Assembly (NCBI GenBank): GCA_037074765.1
Contig: JBAMDO010000031.1
Location: 276,081 to 340,080 of the forward strand
Source: Mansonella perstans
Lineage: Eukaryota > Nematoda > Chromadorea > Rhabditida > Onchocercidae
Length of the DNA stretch: 64,000 bases
Direction of reading: 5' to 3'
Of the stretch, positions 11,944 to 24,900 are shown one piece after another. Below the pieces are notes generated by a model that had not been told where the DNA came from, did no database searches, and worked only from the letters and a program-made list of their open reading frames with translations. The translations under genes and the position numbers were made by a program. Position 1 is the stretch's first letter; each line of letters begins with the position of its first letter.

Positions 11944-13409
11944 CTAAACATGATAAGTTTGATTATTTTCTGATTCAGGAATAGATCGATGAAAGGTCAT
12001 TTTAGTATCGGAAGCACGACTCTCTGCGTAAATCCCACAAACTAACATACAATGCGTATAGGAGTAAAACAAATTTGAATTTCCACCGCATCCTGACCAC
12101 CAGCTGAAATTTTTAACGAATTTTCAAACTTATCTATAATATTTGAAATTTGATATTCTTGAGCTTCTCAAGGAAATTTTAGAAATTTTTTTTTTCAAAT
12201 ATATTTCATGCTGTCATAATATTTCAGTTTTTCCAGTCCTCATTATATCATGAAATTTATAAACTGTGTAAATCATTTAAATCTAACTATTCGTTTAGTA
12301 AGTTATTGATGTGCCAATAAAGACCACTGAATTCCTAGCATTGCTTAAGCAATAAATAGATGAGGGAAAACATTCCAAGGTATAAAAAGATAAAATATTG
12401 AATTTGCAAAAATTTTATAAATACCTGCAGATACACTGCCGTATTTGTGAATCAAAATGCCAGCGTTCAAATTTACCATCACAAGTCCCAGGATCATATG
12501 GCTGAACACATCGTCTTCCGGGGTCATCTAGAGATTCATATCTGCATGTCCGTCTGCATTCTGCAATATAGTATCAATCAAGCAAAATCATTAATGAGTT
12601 TTTGAGATCCAAAAATGCACAAACCGATCCATATTTTATCGTTTATGATTTTACATATATTGCCAACAAATAATTATTTTTTTCCAAAACAGAGAAAAAT
12701 TTCTAGAAACCGAAATCTTTCGATTAATTTCACTAAACTTAAAAAGAATTTTAAATTCAAATGGTGACAATGATAAATAAAATGAAGTGAATTTTATTGG
12801 AATCTCTGACAAAATTAAGATAATTGAACATTTTTTTTTAATACTTCAACCGCTGGCAACATACATTTTCTGTAAAAAAAACTTTAAAACAAAAAATTAT
12901 TAAAGAGAAATTGAGATAATTAATTTTCATATTATTTTCATGGCCAATTAATAAATTTAAGTGACGGTGATTTTGTTACAATTTCCAGAAGTTCGGATGA
13001 ATCAGAAAAAAAGCTACTACAAACTAATAATCGATCATAGATCAGTGCCATATGATTCTGTCATGTGGAAAATTTTCTGCATCATCAAAGATTGCAACTA
13101 TTTACAATCTGCAGCAGCATTCGTTGGTTCTGTGGATTATTCCATATTGAAGCTTAAAAAGATACCTTCAAATGAATCAAAACGATTTCCATTTCCATCA
13201 CAACCACCATAATGGAACTCTCGACATCGATGTGAGTATCGATCATAGTACCATTTTATTGTGAATCCACGGTCTTCACAAATACCTCTATCAGGATATT
13301 CATTGCATCGAGCATTTTCCAACATCTCCTGACCATTGATATATTTTATCAGTATTACTACCACAATACTTTTGAGTATTATTTCCTGCTTGCTGTTATA
13401 AATAGGCAT
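11944..13409 (-). CDS. Secreted protein with two Kunitz/BPTI domains
   Basis: Kunitz domains are disulfide-rich folds that often inhibit serine proteases. Three exons on the minus strand (13409-13166, 12560-12425, 12103-11944) give 179 residues. Residues 1-27 form a signal sequence (hydrophobic SIVVVILI, then NGQ). Domain 1 starts at CNEYPDRGIC and includes KWYYD and EFHYGGCDGNGNRF, ending at CRRTC. It spans the first intron and has two extra residues between its second and third cysteines. Domain 2 starts at CVQPYDPGTC and includes RWHFD and GCGGNSN, ending at CMLVC. It spans the second intron. The residue after the second cysteine (P1 in BPTI) is Glu in domain 1 and Asp in domain 2, so trypsin-like inhibition is unlikely. 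Domain 2 has a seventh cysteine (CIC) and WWSGC in place of the F-x-YGGC pattern. A short polar tail follows. Confidence 0.92.
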
Positions 13410-13412
13410 TTC

Positions 13413-13414
13413 CT
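13413..13414 (-). promoter_or_regulatory. 3' splice site three bases upstream of the Kunitz ATG
   Basis: Minus strand reads TATTTCAG, then GAA, then ATG. The tight spacing is typical of a nematode spliced-leader acceptor, though a 5' UTR intron is also possible. Confidence 0.55.
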
Positions 13415-15888
13415 GAAATACAACACTTTAATTTAGATTTTAAAACAAATTTTCAGCCTGACATTAAAAATTTAAGAAGAGAAAAAAATTAAAGATCAAG
13501 CGTAAATGATGCATCTGTCCATCTGTCTATCGGACATAAATGAACAAGTGTACCATCGCAATCTTAAAGCAATTCATTAAGTGCTTTCAATCTCAAACTT
13601 TTATAAAGAAAATCCTAGAATTTTAAAGGGCATAGAAGTGAAATACCTAAGTTTTAAGATGAAAGCAGAAGAAGGGACAAAATGATAGTAAGGAACAGAA
13701 ACAAAAAAACTTTGGGACCAGATGTGTATAAAATTATAATTCAATTTATATTTTCAATTTTTTTCTGTTCAGAACAAGATAAAAGGGAAACCAAGAAGAA
13801 TTCTGAAAGTCCTTTTTAATTTTATAAGTTCAAGTACAAATAATACCAATCAACTACCGTAATCTGCTTTAAATTATCATTACTGTTGTCAGACAAACTG
13901 AAAAATTGCGACAACTCATCTTTCCTTCTTTTCGATCGGTAAATCTAGCATTGAATTGATATATATCCTACTTTTTGCAAGCTTAAAATTTAAATGAGAT
14001 ATATAAATGATTTTTAAGTAAAATGATTTTTTCACTGATAAAAATTGTCGTCAAGTTCATAAAGTTTTTTTGCAGGTAATTAAGCTAACATTTGATTTGC
14101 CATCTAAAACTTCATAAAGTCTAAATTGCCATAAATAATCTTTAATTAATTTATTTTTTAAATTAATTTTTTCATTAATATGTTGGATGAAAATACAACT
14201 TCCGTGAACGCTGATGAGGGATTCCTGAAAAAACAAAAAAAAAAAAAACGAATATTCAGACAATTCTATGATCAAAACTAAATTGAGAAATTTAGAAAAG
14301 AAGCACTTTTTCAATTTTATTCAACAAACGATATATTGCTGTCCGAAATGAAATAATCAAATTTAGTACAGCATACAGTCTTGAAAAAGAAGAGCAAAAC
14401 ATACTTATGCGGAATGTTATGCGGAATGTTATGCGGAAAGTTATGCGGAAAGTTCGCTACAAAAATTCAGATTATTCACAAGCAAAATTCGGACAAAGAA
14501 AATTAGAAATTATTTGGAGACTTTTTGAATCTTCCAAGAGTTATTTAGCACAGAAGATTGTACTAATTGTAACAAATTTCAGTAAAAGAAAATCAATGTC
14601 TGAAAAAAATAAAAATTCTGCAAAAGAAAAAAGAAAGAAAGGAGTTAGGAAAAAAATGAAGAAATTTGTATTTCTGAAAAATGGCTCTGCCCGATATGTT
14701 GCGGTTTACAATTACAGAACAGCTGCTGATTTTTCGTCCATCTTAGATCTTATCAGTACTTATCAGTGCTTTTGGTCCACTATTATTTGCAAAGTGATAA
14801 ATACATCACTGCTTTCTGCAAATTTTTAAATTAAATGCTGCAAATGTCACATGACATTTAAAGTATGAAAAGAGCACCAAAAAATTCTTCTACCAATTAA
14901 TGTTTAATTAATTAATTAAATTTAATTAATTAATACGACACAATGATAATCCTAATTCGATAAATGTATCACACAGAATTCTTATCAACACAGAAACTTT
15001 TAAGCCATAACTTCTTTCATAAGTTTAGAAATAAAAATCAAAATATATTTTGTTATATGGAATAATGACAAAAGCATTGTTACATTTAGATAGTTTGTAA
15101 ATCATTTTTCACATCTAAAATCTTGTTACTTCAAAATTGATGAAAATAAGATATTCAAAGATGCTTTGAAATTCCAACTTTGTTAGGTACACAAGATGAA
15201 ACGAAGCCGCATATCAGTAATCGTAAATTTTAAATACCTTCCATTAATTTTTGCTTACAGTAATGCAACCTATCATTTAACACTAATGTAATATTAACAT
15301 TTTGCATTTGCAAAGTTCGCAACTATGAAAAACATTAAATACTCTCATCTTTTTGTTTGTTCGATTATACTTGGTTGAATACAAAAAATTATAGATAAGT
15401 CATTCAATGTTCAGTAATGTTTTAAGTTTTCATTTTTTTACAAATTTTAGGTTTAAATTTTTGACGTAAAACTTGCTCTCTTTTCGTTATAGGTTGAACC
15501 CAGAACTACTCAATTCAAAAAGAGCACCAATGCAGTTTAGACCTTCGTTCCGATGCTGTCAACATTATTCAGATTCAATCATAATCAACAGCGATATTAA
15601 TGCTCCCCGCTCCTCAAACTCTGACCGCCTTTTAGGACATATAAATGTGCCTACTGAATTACTTTCCCTGTAGATACTACAGGAAAATATTAGGTGTCCG
15701 CCTTTGCTGACGAAAAAAAAAATTCTGGTCATTTAACTTTCTGGTATTCCGAAATTTTGGAGTCAATAGGCTATGCCAGAACATTTAATAATGAGATTTT
15801 TATTCTTCTACTGCTCCTGATATATTATAACACAATAAGCCTGAGGGAATTTATAAAATATAAACAGAATTACTCAATAACGGATATT
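13415..15888. other. Intergenic space with two unexplained exon-like segments
   Basis: Mostly AT-rich. On the minus strand a T-rich tract ending in TTTTTTCAG (AG at 14225-14226) leads into a less AT-rich segment, possibly a 5' UTR exon of the Kunitz gene. On the plus strand an open segment at 15485-15673, after TCGTTATAG, has non-repetitive composition (NPELLNSKRAPMQFRP). A 12-bp repeat lies at 14407-14454 and a TTAA-rich palindrome near 14906-14935. None amounts to a gene I can support. Confidence 0.45.
14407..14454 (+). repeat. Short 12-bp tandem repeat (4 units)
   Basis: ATGCGGAATGTT is repeated, with GGAAAG variants in the third and fourth units. It starts a 140-codon open frame (14407-14829) whose Lys/Arg-rich translation matches nothing I know. 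Confidence 0.7.
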
Positions 15889-17831
15889 TTACGTTGAAAT
15901 TGGGAGTACAATAACATGAATGAAGTTATCAAGATATGAAAGATTCTGAACCATCCAAATAAGAGGGGTTGTTGGGGGTATTTTAATACCATGAGAGATT
16001 ACAGGTGATTGAGCCGCAATATTTACAGCTTTCAATGCATCAGCAATAGTACGTGCTCGATCTGATTCGTCAAAAGGCGTAATTAGCGGTTGTTGAAAAG
16101 AATAATCGATCTAAAAAAATGAAATTTGTGGTCAAATAATCAAATTCAAAAAGTGATAAGAAAACATTTTATTAAACTGTAGGGCATCAAAAAATAAACA
16201 CAGCTAACTCGATTTTCTTATCAGTAATACTAACAAACTAGAATTGTAAATTTTAAGATGCTCTCCACAATTTTATGCTCTCTATAATTCAATAAACTTC
16301 CAGCTTAGCTGAACGCTTTTCAGTCTTCACTTACAGATAAACTAGCAAGCAAATTGCCATTGGAAAAGTAAGCTAGTTCAAAATATGTAAAAAAAAAATC
16401 AATACTACCTGATAAATGCGAATAGGAACATGCAACATAGGTTCATTTTCACTAGCTTCCATTAGTTTCTTATTTACAGCCCAAAATTCATCAAATTTGT
16501 CTGCAATGAAGCAATATATTCCAGTAAATGACTCTGATGAACACGCCATAAAGTAATCAAACAATCAATCTCACAATCCAAATCACTCCCTGATTCCACT
16601 AACATATTTCTAGCTTTCTTTCATTATTCGTAAGCATTAAACGTTTAAGAAGAAAAGCAAACAGTAAAACAAAGTTTATATACTAAGAACAACAAACCAT
16701 GCAGTATACTACTCCATAACAGCCGATGTTCATCAACTTTCATTGAATTGACCACTCTACCTTTGTGCTTCAGTTGATCAGCTTCCTTAACTGACTGAAT
16801 GTACGAGCTTTCTAAGTCATTGCCTCTGAATCGCATCACTTCTTTCGGGGAGTCCTGACGTAAGCCCAAGAAGTGATTATCAACAATACATTTTCTTTCG
16901 CTAATTAATATGAATTTTATGTTTTTAGTACAAAGAATTTAATTATTACAGAGATCGAAATATGGAGATATTAGTAAGAGCTAGGATTACCATAAAAAGA
17001 ATCTCCTAGAAGTGCAAAGAAGGTTACGAACTTTGGTTTTCAGCACAACAGTCCACGGTAAGAGATCATCCGTTTTTAATAAATCAAATAAAACACCGAC
17101 TGGATAATGCCTAAAATGATAAACATGAATTGCAATCTTTAAAGTCTCCGAAATTTGTATTTTGTTCTAAATAGCTTTAAAGTAAACCTTACCGAAATGA
17201 ATGAATTATGATTTAAAAATTAAAAAAGAGAAGAGGAAAATGAGCAAGCACCATTTCAATGGCTTAGTGTTGTATCGTAACCATACTGAATCTGCATCAA
17301 AATGATCAACAACAGCCACAAAATACTGTAACACCCGTGGTAAAATAACAGGAAAATAACTCATACTTGGAACCATAATCTGAAAAGAACTTTGGAAAAT
17401 TCTCTAATCCTGAATAAGAAAATAAAAATAATAAGATTGTATTAATAGTAAAAATGATAACTGCTTGATCTAGTGTGTGGTACCATACATAAAATTGAAT
17501 AATTATGCAATTTTCTAGCTACTCTTTTATTACTTTTCTATCGCATGTACTGTAGCTATAACAAAAAAAGAAAACTATTCGCTGTAATGGAGTATAATTA
17601 CATCTTAAAATATGAAATGTACTATAAATATACAGTTATAAGAAAAAGAGTAGATAATGTCAATAAGGCAAGAAATGTTTGTTCTATTTCAAATGAAATT
17701 TTGAAATCCAAAAGAAAACTAACACAGAATGGTTTAGCTGAACATTGAATGAAATCCAGCTTATCAAGAACAAATTGCACCGGAATACGTCCATCCCATA
17801 ATTTCCGGGTAACTTCGTAATCCTGTATCAT
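15889..17831 (-). CDS. atg-5: Autophagy protein 5
   Basis: ATG5 is covalently joined to ATG12 and, with ATG16, drives lipidation of ATG8/LC3 at the forming autophagosome. Six exons on the minus strand (17831-17724, 17379-17252, 17110-17032, 16854-16698, 16500-16409, 16110-15889) give 261 residues; human ATG5 has 275. The start matches the family: MIQDYEVTRKLWDGRIP. Next come the first ubiquitin-fold domain (KPLKW, HYPVGVLFDLL, PWTVVL), the helical domain (VKEADQLKHKGRVVN, FDEFWAVNKKLME, PIRIYQ) and the second ubiquitin fold ending in SYLDNFIHVIVLP. Lys128 in SVKEAD aligns with human Lys130, the ATG12 attachment site. The third intron uses a weak donor (AAA|GTTCGT), chosen because it keeps frame and alignment length. 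Confidence 0.95.
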
Positions 17832-18700
17832 TTGTCTTGCGGTAATGATATATCAAACGATCGATGAAATTAGATAAAGAAAGTAACTGAACCAATTAAG
17901 TTTTTCCAGTTAATCTTTGTACATATCCGGAATCAGTATACTTTTCTTTTTTCCTAAATCTACGACATCCATATATTGATTAATTCAATCGATTTAACCT
18001 GAAACAAATCTTTTTAAGTTATGCATTTAAAGTAAAAACAAATAGCTCGCTAAGAATTCCCAAGTGTAGAACAACACAATATAGAATACAACCATTATAA
18101 CACAACCTCAAGGTTAGTTTATAGTTAAGCCAACAGATGTCACATACTACAGGTCATGCAACATTCATGCAACACATGCCAAATAGGTCACGCAAAATTC
18201 ACGTAACATATACCAAAGACTAAATGAGAACACATTTGCTAGTGTATTATGTCACCATGAATGGGGTTATGATGCAAATGTTTATCCGGCTAATTTCTTA
18301 CTGCAACATGAAATTCCATGAATCTATGGCAGCTTTTTTTTTTTGACGAAATTAAAAATTTTAATAAATTTCAAATTAAACTTAATTAAAGTTAATCAGA
18401 AAATGATAACAATCAGGTAAATTTTACATGTCATTTTCATATTTAATTATCCAGATACAAACCTCTTGTATGACAGCAAACAAAATACAAATTGAATTTT
18501 GCTTAAAAAAAAAAACTAGCCAAGTTGTTAGAACAATTTGATCATTTCATTCAGTTATTTTAATCTTTTTATTTTTCAATTTTCTCATAACAAATTTCTT
18601 AATAATCACTCTTACTTTTCATTCATAATTCACAATGTTGAAATTTATTTAAATCTTAATTTCTATTGATTTGTTACCCTTTATGTAAGAAATTCAAAAG

Positions 18701-18726
18701 AAAAAAAAAAAAAAAAAAAAAAAAAA
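18701..18726 (+). repeat. Poly(A) run
   Basis: Uninterrupted A tract of about 26 bases, close upstream of the TG microsatellite. There are no target-site duplications or retroelement features to suggest an inserted element. Confidence 0.9.
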
Positions 18727-18773
18727 CTAAAATGCTGCCTAAAACTTTTACTTCTTTATCCTACAGTTGTGTA

Positions 18774-18791
18774 TATGTGTGTCTGTATATT

Positions 18792-18847
<56 letters not shown>

Positions 18848-18850
18848 CAT
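18774..18850 (+). repeat. TG dinucleotide microsatellite
   Basis: (TG)n with a few TATG interruptions; the core near 18796-18832 is uninterrupted. Confidence 0.95.
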
Positions 18851-21800
18851 GTCTAGATGAAATGAATGTGAAAGAAGCATTTGGTGGAATAACGAGATTG
18901 TGGCTATGTTTTTAGAGGTTTCTAAGTGAATAACAGGCTATAATACAAATGTTTGGAAATATTACAGCATAGCAAAACATTGAAATGTACAACGCATAAA
19001 TTTGCCACAAATTGATTCAACTTTCTTACATATATTTTTAATCAATTAAAAAAAGAAAAAGAGTGAATTAATTAAAATAAGCCAAATTTATTCTTCAAAT
19101 TTGATCTTTTTATTTTTTAGTAATGAATAAAGAAATAGACAAGTATCCTGAAATTTTCAATGTATATATTATGCTTTAGGATGAAAAATTTTCTAGAAAG
19201 CAAAAATTAAAGCTTATTTTACATTAAATTGCTTGATTAATAATTTCGATGAATAAAATTTCAATTAAAAGAAAATTTTTGCATTGTAAATTTTTAAAAC
19301 ATTTTAAAACACTTTAAATTTTGTAATTTAAACTTTGTCTGCGCTAATTTTGTCAACAATATTTTCATTCGTTTTTTTCTCTCAAATCAACACCATTCGC
19401 TGAATCTTTTTTTCCAAATCTATTCTCTACGCTTTTTAGCATTCATCGTTGAATAATTTAGCAGCGATTATTTTACAAATTATTCTTGTTTTAATTTCTT
19501 TTTAATTGACCAGTATATTTAGGAAAAATATTATTGCAGCTATCAAAGTTAGTTTTGTTGTTTTTCAAAATTTGTTTTTATCATTCATAAAATTTCCAGA
19601 GTGATATCGATTAATGGATGAATGGTTTGTGGCAATAAAATTTATTGACTAGTGATCGAAATGAACTTCGTGAAGCATAAAATGTTTTAAGATAGTTTGC
19701 TGATATTATTGATATTTTGTTACAACAAAAATACACACTTCTCTTTCTCTCTTTTTCTCATTTTCTCCGGAATAGCTACTAATTGTTTCAACATTAAAAT
19801 CAGCATTTCCTTTTTCAGAATTTTATCCGATTTAATTTCTGATTCATAATTCCACCTTTCGTCTTACTTGAAATAAAAATTTCATTCATATTTACTTCTG
19901 TATTTCATTTCTGTGACAAAAAATCGGATGATTTTTTCAGTGCATATTAACACTTAATCAAATCACTATTTTTTTATCAAAATTTGAAATTTATTGAAAA
20001 AAGAAACTGAGAAGACGAAAGTTAACAGAAATCATTCATTTGAATTAATATTTCGATCCATGCTTCAGTATTTCCTTTTCTTTCTATCATATCTTTTCTT
20101 CACCATTTACATATTTCCTTTATTTACTAAATCATTTCACTTTTAGGTGCGCTTTTTATAAATTTTATTTGAATATTGATTTGCAACATTTTTCGTTTCA
20201 TATTTAGTCTATTAGTCTAGATAATTTATGAAATTATTGTTGATTAACTAACAACAATAAGCCAAGTAATTAAGCAACAACTAATTGCTACTTTAATTGT
20301 TCGCTAATAAGTAACTTATAGAATGAAAATTAATGACACATTTGTTTTAACACATTGCACACATCCATTAATTTCTTCATTGGCTGAAATTATTACGAAT
20401 TTCAATAAATTTCAATGAATAATTTCTAATCAAAAACATCTGTTCTTTTTTTTATCAGTTCTTTCTTTTATCCGAAAAAATTGAAATGTTTTGAAGATGA
20501 AACAAAAATTTCATTTCAGTTCTTTTTTTAAAATTTCGATGTATAAATATAAGTTCAGGAAAATTTTGTTAAGTTGGAATTTTATAAAATTACACAGCGA
20601 AATATTTCAAAAAGCAACGACGCTTTAAGTAAATCCCTTTCTTCTTTCAATTTTCATATTTTTACATTTTATAGCACACTCAGAATTGCGAACAGCTGGC
20701 AAATTAACTTATTTCATGTTCTTTTATTGCTATCTTTGCCGACTTACTTACAATGTGTTCAGAAATTTTCATGTTAAAATATTCTTTTACTTAATTTATC
20801 TTTAAATAATTCAAATCAGTTAGTGAAATGAAATGAAAATTTATTTTTTAATTGCAACATTTTCTCTTTTTTTTGCTTTTAAAATGGACACTGTGTAATG
20901 AAGAAAATTGAGCATCTGCTACGACAGTTTATTCATTGATCATTTCTTGCCATCTGATAAATCGAGAATAGACTCGAGGAATTTAATGTGAATTGAATCT
21001 TACCGGAAATATCAATTAAAAAAATGTGTAAACACTTAGAAAAAAAGTTTGCAAGGTTGAAATTTCAAAATATCTTTTCATCATTTTATAAAAAAAGTAA
21101 ATTGATGGATTTTAATATTTAGAAAATTTCATGTACCTAATTTTTTATGGTTAATCATTTAGGTTTTCTTAAGATTTCTTTTTCGCTTCAATACAACCTA
21201 ACTCCATTTCAACTACTCATTCATCAAAATTCCGGAAAAATGTCGAAATTTTTTGTTCCACTATCATATACACTTTCCATTGTTCAATTAAAAACTATTG
21301 CAAGCTTTTCTTTAAATTTCAACTCATCATCAATTATTAATTTTCATTTTGTACATTAAAGAATATTTAGGGATAGTATACTTTACTTCAAAATGTCTTA
21401 AATTTGACCTTTCCGAACTTTGCATAAGTTTAATGTACGGAAGGATATATAGGAAGCAGAATTGTTTTATGTTCTGGAATTTAAAAAGAATATTTTGTAT
21501 AGAAGAAAGAATGCTGTGGGTAGCATGTATGTTAGAGATATAAATAAAGTTCGATTTTCAGCTCAAACTTCCGCTGCTTTTATTTGTGACGATAAGTGAT
21601 AATGGTGATAGGATAGTGATTAGGGAGAAGGATGATATCGATATTATTACTGATCAAAGTTCTCTAACTTCAAGCTAATACACTTCAGGTGTACATATAT
21701 CTCCATCAATTAGCCACAACATTTAAGACACATACACAAGTATACACATACGTACATACATACATATATACATACATACATATAGCTGTACGGAAATTTT

Positions 21801-21925
21801 TAAATTTCAAACAAAACAGCTTCAAAGGTTAAGAAGTGGCAAGCAGTGGCATAACAACATCCAACCGAAGGATCAGTTAAAAGAAATTTAGAAAAGCGGA
21901 GCCAAGTAAAAAAAAAGAACCAAGC

Positions 21926-24900
21926 ATGCCTGATGATGAAGATATCGTAGATGAAGGCGAGGAATCTCAGGAGGACGAGGATGAAGAAGAAGGCTCGGAA
22001 AATGCAGAAGATGCGGAAGAAAATGACGAAAAATTAGTAAGTTTACTAATTCTTTATTTATTTATTATTATTATTTGACTTTCCAATTTCATCTCTATCG
22101 TAATGTCTGAAAAATTAAAGAAATTATTTACTGCTACTGTCAAATGTCACAATCGGTGACAATCATTTTTCTATCAATCATCCCAATTTCCTATGAATGC
22201 TATCGTAATTAATTTCAGTTTGAAAGCGCATTTCTGTGAATTTTCTGCTTCTTATTAAAACTTAAATTTATTTAATTTAAAAACAATTTCATCTTTCACA
22301 TTTACTTTTAATGTCATAGTAATATGTTGAAATATAAGCGCTTAGTTTCAAACGTCTAAAAACTTTTGGAAGACCGATAATATTGCTAGTTTTTGAAAAA
22401 TAAATTCGAAAACATAGTTTTGGAACAAAACAGCATGCTTATCTCGGATAAGTTCTATTTTTCAGGAAGATAATGAGGCAAATGAAGAACGGGCACCAAT
22501 TCAAAAAGTCAAAGAAGCTAGTCTTAAAAGTCCACTTGGTCTTAAAAGTCCAACTGTACCAGATATACCAAAGAGCCTTCAACGACGTACGGCAAATTAC
22601 TCAAGTGGCAAACCATCAAAGCTTGGTAAAGAGAAGCTGATGCGCTCCGAAGGCATCATTCCCATTCAAGCTGGATCCAATAAATACGCATCACAACGGG
22701 GAATGACCGGTCAGTTTAAGACAAAAAAAAAAAAAACTCAATTAAAAATTTATACCTTTAAAGAAAAGTAAAAATTTTTATTGTTCGACCATATGTGCAT
22801 TTTAAAAATTGGAAAATTTGCAATTTCCAACTTTTCATTTACTAATCAATTTTTGCTGTAATTTAAAATTGATAATATTTTCGCAGTTTTTGCAAAATAT
22901 ATCTTAAAATACTTCTTTTTTCAATTCTTCATTTTGGAAAATTTCCAAAATCATATCCAGACTTGTGAATTGAGTTTAAGCTTACAATCAAAATTTAAAA
23001 TCTATCCTAGAAATCAATGATGAGTGTACCGATTTCTTTCAGTACTTTTACATTTCCTTTCAAAATTTTAGTTGAAGTCATACATAAATCATAATGTTAC
23101 TCAGTAAGATTCATCAAGTGATTCAACGATGATAGTAATAGAATAATTTGAAATATTGCCATGTGACATTGCATGTGACATTGATTCGATTCAATTAAAT
23201 TATTAATCCTTCGAGTTTTTGTGATAATGTTTTTATTGTAACTGAAAATATTGTGTTTATTTTTACGGAACTTCAAAATTAATTTTAGAAAAGAGCTAGT
23301 TTAAAAAGAAAGTGTTTAAAATGCTAAGAGCAACTGTTACTTCGCGATAAATCTAGGATATTCATTCTTTATCGTTGAAAGATGCAGTAGTAACAAGAGA
23401 ATAACTAATTATTTCAATTATTCCACCTCTAATTTCTACCTTAGATTCTTTATATCTACTAAATAATATTTAAGGTTATTTTATATCAGAAAATAGATTA
23501 CTTAATTAAAAATAACTTTATCTCAATTATCATTCATTGTGATCTTATTCATAGAACATACAAAAAGGCTTAGCAGTTAACATACTTAGAAGAATGTGAC
23601 CAGGATGGAATGTTGTGATAAAAGATAAAAGATTACCAGTTATGGGGTGGATTTATGATATCGAATATAATGCTAGATTCTGTAAGAAAATAATAACTGA
23701 TAAAAAATGTGAATAGTGAATGAAAGTATGACATAGAAGAATGAGTGGAAGTGAACGAAATAAGAAAATTGATTGAAATTACTGGAGAAATTGTTCTGAA
23801 CTCTCTTTAAAAATTTCTCCCATTAACTTGACATTTGAAGAGTGGAAAACTTGACATTGTTAAAACTGGATTAAAATTCCAGGTTTTGGTGTTCCCAGAG
23901 ATGTAATCGATAAAATTAAAGCGGATAACTTGGCAGAAATTACGGATGCTGAAAAAATAAAGAACCTGAAGCAGTCAACTTGGTTGCAATCTGGTACCAA
24001 CAAATTTGCGTCACAGAAAGGATTAACCGGTATAATTTCTGTAATTTTATAGGCTATGCAAAAGCGGAAATTTTTGAATCTCAATTCGTTTTAATAATTT
24101 CATCATTAATATGTTATGCAATTTGAAATTAGTTACCACTTTCATGAGATTTAATGAAAATTTGTAGGATTTGGTGCACCTCGCGATGTAAATTACAAAC
24201 CAAAAGGCACCGGAGGTACAGGTGAGGTACCAGAGGAAAAAGCACGAGCAACTGATGGTATTGTACCATTACAATCCGGTACAAATAAATTAGCTTCACA
24301 AGCTGGTATGACTGGTATGGGTATGCCAAGGATTGTCGATGGTATGTTTTCAAAGCATCATAATATTTATTTGTAACTGATGAATTAAATCGTTTTCAGT
24401 TTACTCTAAAAATTAAGCTATCTTAATTTAACCAAAGATTTCCCAGTAAACATCTCGAGCTTCCCTTTTCTTCAGCTTCTTTATTTATACTAGAAAGCAA
24501 TAATTTTTTTGCTTTGAAGTTGTAAATTTTAGTGAGGAAAACCGATGAGCAAGATAGAAACAGCCAAGGATTCATTCATCTTCAAATGGGTACCAATCGT
24601 TTTGCCAATCAATCCGGTATGACTGGTTTCGGCATGCCTCGACATAATATTACAAAATATAAGGATGAAGTCAGAGGTGAAATGCCGAATGATGATTCGA
24701 CAATGTCACGACAGACTAGCGGGTGGAAGGATGGTAAACATTTCTGTATTTTATACCTGTCTTAAATCAGAATTACTGTTTAATTTTTCATATGCATTCG
24801 CGAAGAAATTTTCATTATTTATTTTCCAGTTATGTCGCCATAATTTAAGTATACTTTATTCTACTTTAATTCTGTCTCTTTGCAGGTGCATCACAAGCGG

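Larger units (their letters stand above)
17832..21925. other. About 4.1 kb between divergent atg-5 and unc-87
   Basis: The space holds an A-run (18701-18726), a TG microsatellite (18774-18850) and otherwise AT-rich sequence. It must contain both promoters. Just before unc-87 there is an alternating ATAC/ATAT stretch near 21735-21783. Open frames here, such as 20574-20777 and 21147-21359, are hydrophobic and show no family features. An undetected 5' exon of unc-87 cannot be excluded. Confidence 0.5.

Noticed and set aside
10534..13409. Kunitz and dynein light chain as one operon
   Set aside because: The spacer is about 1.16 kb and no clear SL2-type arrangement is visible; same-strand adjacency alone is weak evidence.
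14407..14829. 140-codon plus-strand frame starting in a 12-bp repeat
   Set aside because: Lys/Arg-rich low-complexity translation without a recognisable domain; kept only as a repeat.
17622..17723. Extension of atg-5 exon 1 past 17724
   Set aside because: The open frame continues, but alignment to ATG5 resumes at exon 2 after the GTTAGT donor.
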